Source of the DNA: Streptomyces hirsutus
GTDB lineage: Bacteria > Actinomycetota > Actinomycetes > Streptomycetales > Streptomycetaceae
DNA: 36,809 nucleotides
Assembly (NCBI RefSeq): GCF_001418415.1
Contig: NZ_LIQT01000317.1
Span: 451-37,259, forward strand
Reading direction: 5' to 3'
Below, in pieces: positions 32,390 through 36,809 of this stretch (position 1 is its first letter; every line of letters starts with the position of its first letter). A program made the translations under genes and the position numbers. The notes beneath the pieces are model-generated. The model was not told where the DNA came from. It made no database searches and saw nothing but the letters and a program-made list of their open reading frames with translations.

Positions 32390-32395
32390 TACGCT
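32390..32395 (+). promoter_or_regulatory. -10-like element upstream of zincin-like gene
   Basis: TACGCT fits TANNNT and would give a leader of about 60 bases before the GTG at 32461. The -35 is unclear. Confidence 0.35.
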
Positions 32396-32460
32396 GGGTG
32401 GTGTTGTCGGGCAGCCGTGCCGCCGGAAAGAACCGGTGGCCCTATCAGCCGAGGAATCCC

Positions 32461-33945
32461 GTGAGTGACACCCCATTCGGATTCGGCCTTCCGCCGGAGG
32501 AGCCGGACGACGGCGACGAGGGCAAGAAGAAGGACCAGCAGAGCGGTGGTGGTCAGGACCCGGCCAACCCGTTCGGTTTCGGCATGTCCGGAGCCGGCGG
32601 CTTCGGCGCTCCCGGCGCGGACAATCCGTTCGCCGCGATGTTCGGTTCCCTGAACCCCAACGACCTGGGCGCCGCGTTCCAGCAGCTCGGCCAGATGCTC
32701 TCCTACGAGGGCGGCCCGGTGAACTGGGACATGGCCAAGCAGATCGCCCGCCAGACGGTGTCCCAGGGCACCGCCGACGGCACGAAGGACGCGAGCGTCG
32801 GCCCCGCCGAGCGCAGGGCCGTCGACGAGGCCGTCCGGCTGGCCGACCTGTGGCTGGACGACGCCACCTCGCTGCCGTCCGGTGCGGCCTCCTCGGTGGC
32901 CTGGAGCCGCGCGGAGTGGGTCGAGGCGACGCTGCCGGCGTGGAAGGAGCTCGTGGACCCGGTCGCCGAGCGCGTCGGCATCGCCATGGGCGACGTGCTG
33001 CCGGAGGAGATGCAGGCCATGGCGGGCCCGCTGATCGGCATGATGCGCTCGATGGGCGGCGCCATGTTCGGTACGCAGATCGGGCAGGCGGTCGGCGTGC
33101 TGGCCGGTGAGGTCGTCGGCTCCACCGACATCGGCCTGCCGCTCGGGCCGGTGGGCAAGGCCGCGCTGCTGCCGGTGAACATCGCGGCGTTCGGCAAGGA
33201 CCTGGGCGTCCCGCAGGAAGAGGTGCGGCTGTACCTCGCCCTGCGTGAGGCCGCCCATCAGCGCCTGTTCGCGCATGTGCCGTGGCTGCGCTCGCACCTG
33301 TTCGGTGCCGTCGACGGCTATGCGCGCGGGATCAAGGTCGACACCGCCAAGCTGGAGGACGTGGTCGGCCAGTTCGATCCGCAGAACCCGGAGCAGCTCC
33401 AGGAAGCTCTTCAGCAGGGCATGTTCCAGCCGGAGGACACTCCGGAGCAGAAGACGGCACTGGCTCGTCTCGAGACGGCACTGGCTCTCGTCGAGGGCTG
33501 GGTGGACGCCGTGGTGCACGCGGCGGCGAAGCCCCGCCTGTCGTCGGCGGACGCGCTGCGCGAGACGCTGCGCCGCCGCCGCGCCTCGGGCGGCCCCGCG
33601 GAGCAGACGTTCGCCACGCTGATCGGCCTGGAGCTGCGCCCGCGCCGGCTGCGGGACGCCTCGCGGCTGTGGGCCTCGCTCACGGACGCGCGCGGTGTCG
33701 ACGGGCGGGACGCCCTGTGGGCCCACCCGGACATGCTGCCGACGGCCACCGACCTGGACGACCCGGACGGCTTCGTGCACCGCGAGCAGATCGACTTCTC
33801 CGAGCTGGACAAGATGCTCGGCGAGGCGGCGGGCAAGCACGACCTCGGCAAGCGGGGCAAGGACGAGGACGCCACCGGGGACAGCGGCGAGGGAAGGAAC
33901 GACGGCGGCGAGGGCGACGACCGCAAGGGTGACGGCGCCGAGTGA
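32461..33945 (+). CDS. Zincin-like actinobacterial protein (DUF2342 / zinc-dependent metalloprotease family)
   Basis: The 494-residue protein starts with a Gly/Phe-rich, charged N-terminus (PFGFGLPPEEPDDGDEGKKK). Family blocks follow: VNWDMAKQIARQ, WVEATLPAWKELVDPV, GAMFGTQIGQAVGVLAGEV, LREAAHQRLFAHVPWLRSHL and GLELRPRRLRDASRLW. The EAAHQRLF segment takes the place of the zincin helix. Members are annotated as putative metalloproteases or F420-associated hydrolases; biochemical proof is lacking. The C-terminus is very acidic and Gly-rich. The GTG at 32461 has GAGG upstream. The stop overlaps the Nudix start by 4 bp. Confidence 0.85.
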   Translation: MSDTPFGFGLPPEEPDDGDEGKKKDQQSGGGQDPANPFGFGMSGAGGFGAPGADNPFAAMFGSLNPNDLGAAFQQLGQMLSYEGGPVNWDMAKQIARQTVSQGTADGTKDASVGPAERRAVDEAVRLADLWLDDATSLPSGAASSVAWSRAEWVEATLPAWKELVDPVAERVGIAMGDVLPEEMQAMAGPLIGMMRSMGGAMFGTQIGQAVGVLAGEVVGSTDIGLPLGPVGKAALLPVNIAAFGKDLGVPQEEVRLYLALREAAHQRLFAHVPWLRSHLFGAVDGYARGIKVDTAKLEDVVGQFDPQNPEQLQEALQQGMFQPEDTPEQKTALARLETALALVEGWVDAVVHAAAKPRLSSADALRETLRRRRASGGPAEQTFATLIGLELRPRRLRDASRLWASLTDARGVDGRDALWAHPDMLPTATDLDDPDGFVHREQIDFSELDKMLGEAAGKHDLGKRGKDEDATGDSGEGRNDGGEGDDRKGDGAE

Positions 33946-34469
33946 GTCTGTACGACGACGCGGTTCTCGTACTCAAGGGGTACGAGGACCAGCCGGAGCT
34001 GCGCCAGGCCTACCTGGACCACCTCGCCGCGCATCCGGACGGCATGGGGAAGGCCTGCCACGCGGGCCATCTCACCGCCAGCGCCCTGGTGGTCGACCCC
34101 GGACGCGGCCGGGTGCTGCTGACCCTGCACCGGAAGCTGCGGATGTGGCTGCAGATGGGCGGGCACTGCGAGCCGGGCGACCCGTCGCTGGCGGCGGCGG
34201 CTCTGCGGGAGGCCACCGAGGAGTCGGGCATCGCGGGGCTGACCCTCCTGGCGGGCGGGCCGGTGCGCCTGGACCGGCATGCGATCCCGGCACCCTGTCA
34301 CTGGCACTTCGACGTCCAGTACGCGGCCGTGGCCGCTCCCGATGCCGTGCACGCTATCAGCGACGAGTCGCTCGACCTGCGCTGGTTCCCGTACGACGAG
34401 GTGGCGGGGGTGGCGGACGCCTCGGTCGTCCGTCTGCTGGAGGCGACCCTGACACGGCTGGGCACCTGA
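33942..34469 (+). CDS. Nudix hydrolase
   Basis: The 175-residue protein carries a Nudix box: GGHCEPGD followed by LREATEESGI (about 73-97), with the REATEESG metal-binding core intact. The E normally eight residues before the Arg is replaced, a variation seen in this subgroup with GGHxEPGD. Nudix enzymes hydrolyse nucleoside diphosphates linked to another group; the substrate here is unknown. The GTG start overlaps the preceding stop (GTGA), so the two are translationally coupled. Confidence 0.9.
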   Translation: MSLYDDAVLVLKGYEDQPELRQAYLDHLAAHPDGMGKACHAGHLTASALVVDPGRGRVLLTLHRKLRMWLQMGGHCEPGDPSLAAAALREATEESGIAGLTLLAGGPVRLDRHAIPAPCHWHFDVQYAAVAAPDAVHAISDESLDLRWFPYDEVAGVADASVVRLLEATLTRLGT

Positions 34470-34548
34470 TCTGCGGGAGTGGCCGGCCGGCACCCGGCTG
34501 TTCCACGGATAGCGGGAAGCAGCCCGGTACCCGGGCCGCTTTGCGGAT

Positions 34549-34589
34549 ACGGGTGAGGGGCGACCGCTCGGCGGTCGCCCCTCACCCGT
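34549..34589. terminator. Strong convergent terminator after the Nudix gene
   Basis: ACGGGTGAGGGGCGACCG (34549-34566) pairs perfectly over 18 bp with 34572-34589 across a 5-nt loop. It separates the Nudix gene from the opposing AIM24 genes. Confidence 0.9.
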
Positions 34590-34608
34590 CGTGTCTTCCG
34601 GACGCCGC

Positions 34609-35364
34609 TCAGCTCCAGACGTTGCCCTGGTTCTGTCCGCGGGCGCCCTGCTGTCCCATGCCGTACTGCGCGGCGACGCCGGAACCGATCTGGGCGTTCT
34701 GCGGCGGCAGCAGCTCGCTGGGCTGAACGAGTGCGAAACCGCTGCCCATGAAGCTGAGCTCCCAGCCCTCGCCGGTGTTGCCGCGGCGCCGCCACACCCC
34801 GGAGGAGTGCGTCTGGGCCTGCAGCTGCACGCGCAGCCCCGTGGACCAGGCGACGATCGCGTCGGCGTCGCAGTTGACGTACTTGTCCGGCGTGACCTGC
34901 ATCAGCAACGGCATCCCCGAGGTCATCAGGGCGACCTTGCCCTGACCGGTGATGTTGAGCTGGTACTTTCCGGAGCCGGAGATGCCGTACAGGCTGTCGA
35001 CGGCGATGACCTCGTGATGCAGCGAGGAGTCCATGGCGAGCACGTAGCTGCTGTCGACGGTCAGTCCCTCATGGTCCACGTCCATGACATGGATGTGCTG
35101 GGCGAGGTTGGCGAGGTAGACCGTGCCCTGTCCGTGGCAGCGCATCAGGTCCAGTCCCTCGCCGGTGCGCGAACGGCTGCGTGCCTGGCCGCGGCTCTGG
35201 TACTCCGCGTCGAACTCGACGAGTCCCTGGTAGGCGATCATGCTGCCCTTGCGGGCGAGGATGTCGTCGTGCCCTCCCAGAGCGACCCGGAGCATCTGCT
35301 TGTTCTGCAGGCTCCAGCGTTCCTGGGTCTGCTGGTCGTTGAAGGCGAAAAGCGGGCTCTGCAT
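34609..35364 (-). CDS. AIM24-family protein, paralogue 1 of 3
   Basis: The 251-residue protein is a beta-rich AIM24/TIGR00266-type protein. Typical features are ILARKGSMIAYQGLVEF, GLDLMRCHGQGTVYLAN, the LTVDSSYVLAMDSSL strand pair, GQGKVALMTSG and ADAIVAWSTGLRV. The C-terminus has a Gln/Gly tail (QYGMGQQGARGQNQG). The molecular function is unknown; the yeast namesake is mitochondrial. It is last in a minus-strand cluster with 17 bases to the preceding paralogue. GGGGGAG precedes the ATG. Confidence 0.9.
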   Translation of the reverse strand: MQSPLFAFNDQQTQERWSLQNKQMLRVALGGHDDILARKGSMIAYQGLVEFDAEYQSRGQARSRSRTGEGLDLMRCHGQGTVYLANLAQHIHVMDVDHEGLTVDSSYVLAMDSSLHHEVIAVDSLYGISGSGKYQLNITGQGKVALMTSGMPLLMQVTPDKYVNCDADAIVAWSTGLRVQLQAQTHSSGVWRRRGNTGEGWELSFMGSGFALVQPSELLPPQNAQIGSGVAAQYGMGQQGARGQNQGNVWS

Positions 35365-35381
35365 GGTGTGGTTGCTCCCCC

Positions 35382-36062
35382 TCAGCCCCGGACCCGGAGA
35401 CGGTCGGTGCTGTCCTCACTGGGCTGGACGACGACGATGCCCTGACCGGAGAACGCCATCTGGTAGGCCTCGCCGCTGCCGCGGCCGATCAGAGACTGCG
35501 CCCGGAAGCTGCGCTTGCCCTTCACCTTGAGGTTCGGGGACCAGGCGACCAGTGCGTCCGGGTCGACGTACGTCTCGTCGTCACCGCCGCCGCAGTCGAC
35601 GACGATCGGCTTGCCCCGGGAGGTCAGCGCGACCCAGCCCTGCCCGGAGATCTTGGTGTTCCACAGGCCCTGACCGGCGAACTTCGCCAGGCCCTTCACC
35701 CGCTCCACGCCCCAGGTCAGGCCGGCGTCGAAGGCGAGCAGGTTGGTGGCGTTGACGGAGATGCCGTCGCCGTTGAGGTTGAGCACGACGACGTTCGCCC
35801 CGTAGTCGGCGAGGTAGAGCAGTCCGTCGCCGGAGCACTTCATCAGCGGGGTGCCCTCCCCGGTGGCCCAGTCCCGGGCGATCTGGCGCACGGCCGACGG
35901 GTTGGGCTCGTACTGGATGAATCCTTCGTAGGCGATCATCGACCCGACGCGCGCGAGGAGGTCGTTCCCGGTCTGCAGGGCGACCTTGAGCATGTGATCG
36001 CCGTGGTTCTCCATGCGCGCGGTGACCGGTGCGGGGGCGTAGCCCGCGAGTGGCTGGTTCAT
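35382..36062 (-). CDS. AIM24-family protein, paralogue 2 of 3
   Basis: The 226-residue protein shares the paralogue pattern: DLLARVGSMIAYEGFIQY, TPLMKCSGDGLLYLAD, ISVNATNLLAFDAGL, GQGWVALTSRG and PDALVAWSPNLKV, ending in GQGIVVVQPSE. The ATG at 36062 has GAGGGAG upstream and lies 11 bases after the stop of paralogue 3. No glutamine-rich tail is present. The function is unknown, probably shared with its neighbours. Confidence 0.9.
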   Translation of the reverse strand: MNQPLAGYAPAPVTARMENHGDHMLKVALQTGNDLLARVGSMIAYEGFIQYEPNPSAVRQIARDWATGEGTPLMKCSGDGLLYLADYGANVVVLNLNGDGISVNATNLLAFDAGLTWGVERVKGLAKFAGQGLWNTKISGQGWVALTSRGKPIVVDCGGGDDETYVDPDALVAWSPNLKVKGKRSFRAQSLIGRGSGEAYQMAFSGQGIVVVQPSEDSTDRLRVRG

Positions 36063-36073
36063 GACGGGCTCCC

Positions 36074-36809
36074 TCAGATCTCGTACGGCTGGACGACGAT
36101 GAAGTTGCCGGGCGCGCCCCGGAACTGGAGGTTGACGCTCTCCCCGGTGTCGCCGGGGTAGGAGTTGCGGCGCATCCGCACCTGGCTGGAGACGATCACC
36201 TGGGAGGCGGCCGACCAGGCGACCACGGCGTTGGCGTCGGCGAACGTGGTGGGTGTCACCGGCAGGACCACGGGCACCCCGTGCGTCTTGACGACGATGG
36301 TGCCGGTCCCCTGGAACTGCATCGTGAACAGCGCGCCGCCGGGGATGCCGTGTCCCTCGATCCGGCGGACCTCGTACTGGAGGCTCTCGTCGAAGGCGAG
36401 AACGCTCTCGGCGGAGACACACACGGCGTCTCCCTGGAGCTCGATCGGGTGCAGCATCGTGGCGTTCTCGGCGAAGAACACCTGGCCCTGGCCCGTGCAG
36501 CGCATCAGCTGCATCTCCTGGCCGGTCGCGTTGCCGACGATCCGGCCGCTGAACCCGGCGCCCTTGTAACTGAAGTCGACCTTGCCCTGGTAGAGCACCA
36601 TGCTGCCCTGACGGGCCAGCACCGGCTGTCCGCCCATGCCCAGGTCGGCGCGGACCAGCTTCGGGTTCTGCTGGGTCCAGCGCTGCCCGGTGGGCGTCTC
36701 CTTGAACATCTGGAGCGCGCCGAGCACACCCGGACTCTGCGGCGCGCCCTGCGGTGCCCCGTAAGAGGCCTGCTGACCCGGCATCTGCCCCGGAGGCATC
36801 TGTCCCGGA
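36074..36809 (-). CDS. AIM24-family protein, paralogue 3 of 3, 5' end outside window
   Basis: At least 241 residues are visible and the frame continues past the window edge through repeats of MPPGQ/MPGQ type. The Pro/Gly/Gln-rich N-terminus (PGQQASYGAPQGAPQSPG) is followed by the AIM24 fold: PVLARQGSMVLYQGKVDF, MQLMRCTGQGQVFFAE, VCVSAESVLAFDESL, TGTIVVKTHG and ANAVVAWSAASQV. It ends in GNFIVVQPYEI. It is the first of the three in transcription order among those visible. Because of the repeats the true start cannot be set; an ATG at 36799 is in frame. Confidence 0.88.
   Translation of the reverse strand, partial: PGQMPPGQMPGQQASYGAPQGAPQSPGVLGALQMFKETPTGQRWTQQNPKLVRADLGMGGQPVLARQGSMVLYQGKVDFSYKGAGFSGRIVGNATGQEMQLMRCTGQGQVFFAENATMLHPIELQGDAVCVSAESVLAFDESLQYEVRRIEGHGIPGGALFTMQFQGTGTIVVKTHGVPVVLPVTPTTFADANAVVAWSAASQVIVSSQVRMRRNSYPGDTGESVNLQFRGAPGNFIVVQPYEI

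Noticed and set aside
32389-33840. Long frame antisense to the zincin-like gene
   Set aside because: It lacks domain signatures and a ribosome site; the plus strand encodes conserved family blocks.
1-36809. CRISPR array, insertion sequence or prophage
   Set aside because: No regularly spaced repeats, transposase, integrase or phage-like genes were found.

Overview
The window is high-GC actinobacterial chromosome and is almost certainly Streptomyces. Coding density is high, third codon positions are strongly GC-biased, TTA codons are rare, and many neighbouring genes share 4-bp ATGA or GTGA overlaps. From memory, the gene order follows the Streptomyces coelicolor core segment running roughly from SCO5226 down to about SCO5188. 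The window holds about 31 protein genes, two tRNA genes, one probable pseudogene and many strong intergenic hairpins. I see no CRISPR array, insertion sequence or prophage.

Bases 1-4720 carry the class Ia ribonucleotide reductase genes nrdA (5' end outside the window) and nrdB, then an AraC/GlxA-type regulator equivalent to nrdS. A hairpin and a small antisense membrane-protein gene lie between nrdB and nrdS. Bases 4730-7182 (minus) form the two-gene albaflavenone operon: epi-isozizaene synthase followed by CYP170A1-type P450. This block is visibly lower in GC, and the synthase has a TTA codon. Bases 7504-12390 (minus) carry peptide deformylase, a TPR protein and two coupled membrane HD/HD-GYP proteins. 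Bases 12575-13875 (minus) are the thiol-oxidative-stress module sigR-rsrA with an autoregulatory sigma-R promoter.

Bases 13930-15529 (minus) encode an alpha/beta hydrolase and a SRAP-domain DNA-protein crosslink protein, divergent from a membrane M50-type peptidase. On the plus strand follow aroA-rsgA, then an SMR exporter convergent with a TetR regulator, then hisN and a CBS-domain protein. Next come a catalase gene that has lost most of its interior and, divergently, an intact Fur-family CatR-like regulator.

Bases 22968-28280 (minus) carry two identical initiator tRNA genes flanking a large Sel1/TPR solenoid gene, then a UPF0182 membrane protein. The remainder holds a PPA1309-like protein, a PDZ-Lon-like membrane protease, a 59-residue membrane protein, moaE, an epimerase-like SDR, a zincin-like protein with an overlapping Nudix gene, and three tandem AIM24 paralogues, the last running off the window.

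Functional themes are DNA precursor supply and repair (nrd, SRAP, Nudix), redox stress (sigR-rsrA, CatR and the catalase remnant), translation (def, rsgA, fMet tRNAs), amino-acid synthesis (aroA, hisN) and developmental control. On the last point, I found three TTA (bldA-dependent) codons: in the sesquiterpene synthase, the HD-GYP protein and the CBS protein. I did not identify a clearly new defence or mobile system. The most unusual signals are the internally deleted catalase behind an intact promoter, an inverted copy of a tRNA 5' end just upstream of that tRNA, strong hairpins in divergent promoter regions, and the three-gene AIM24 cluster.
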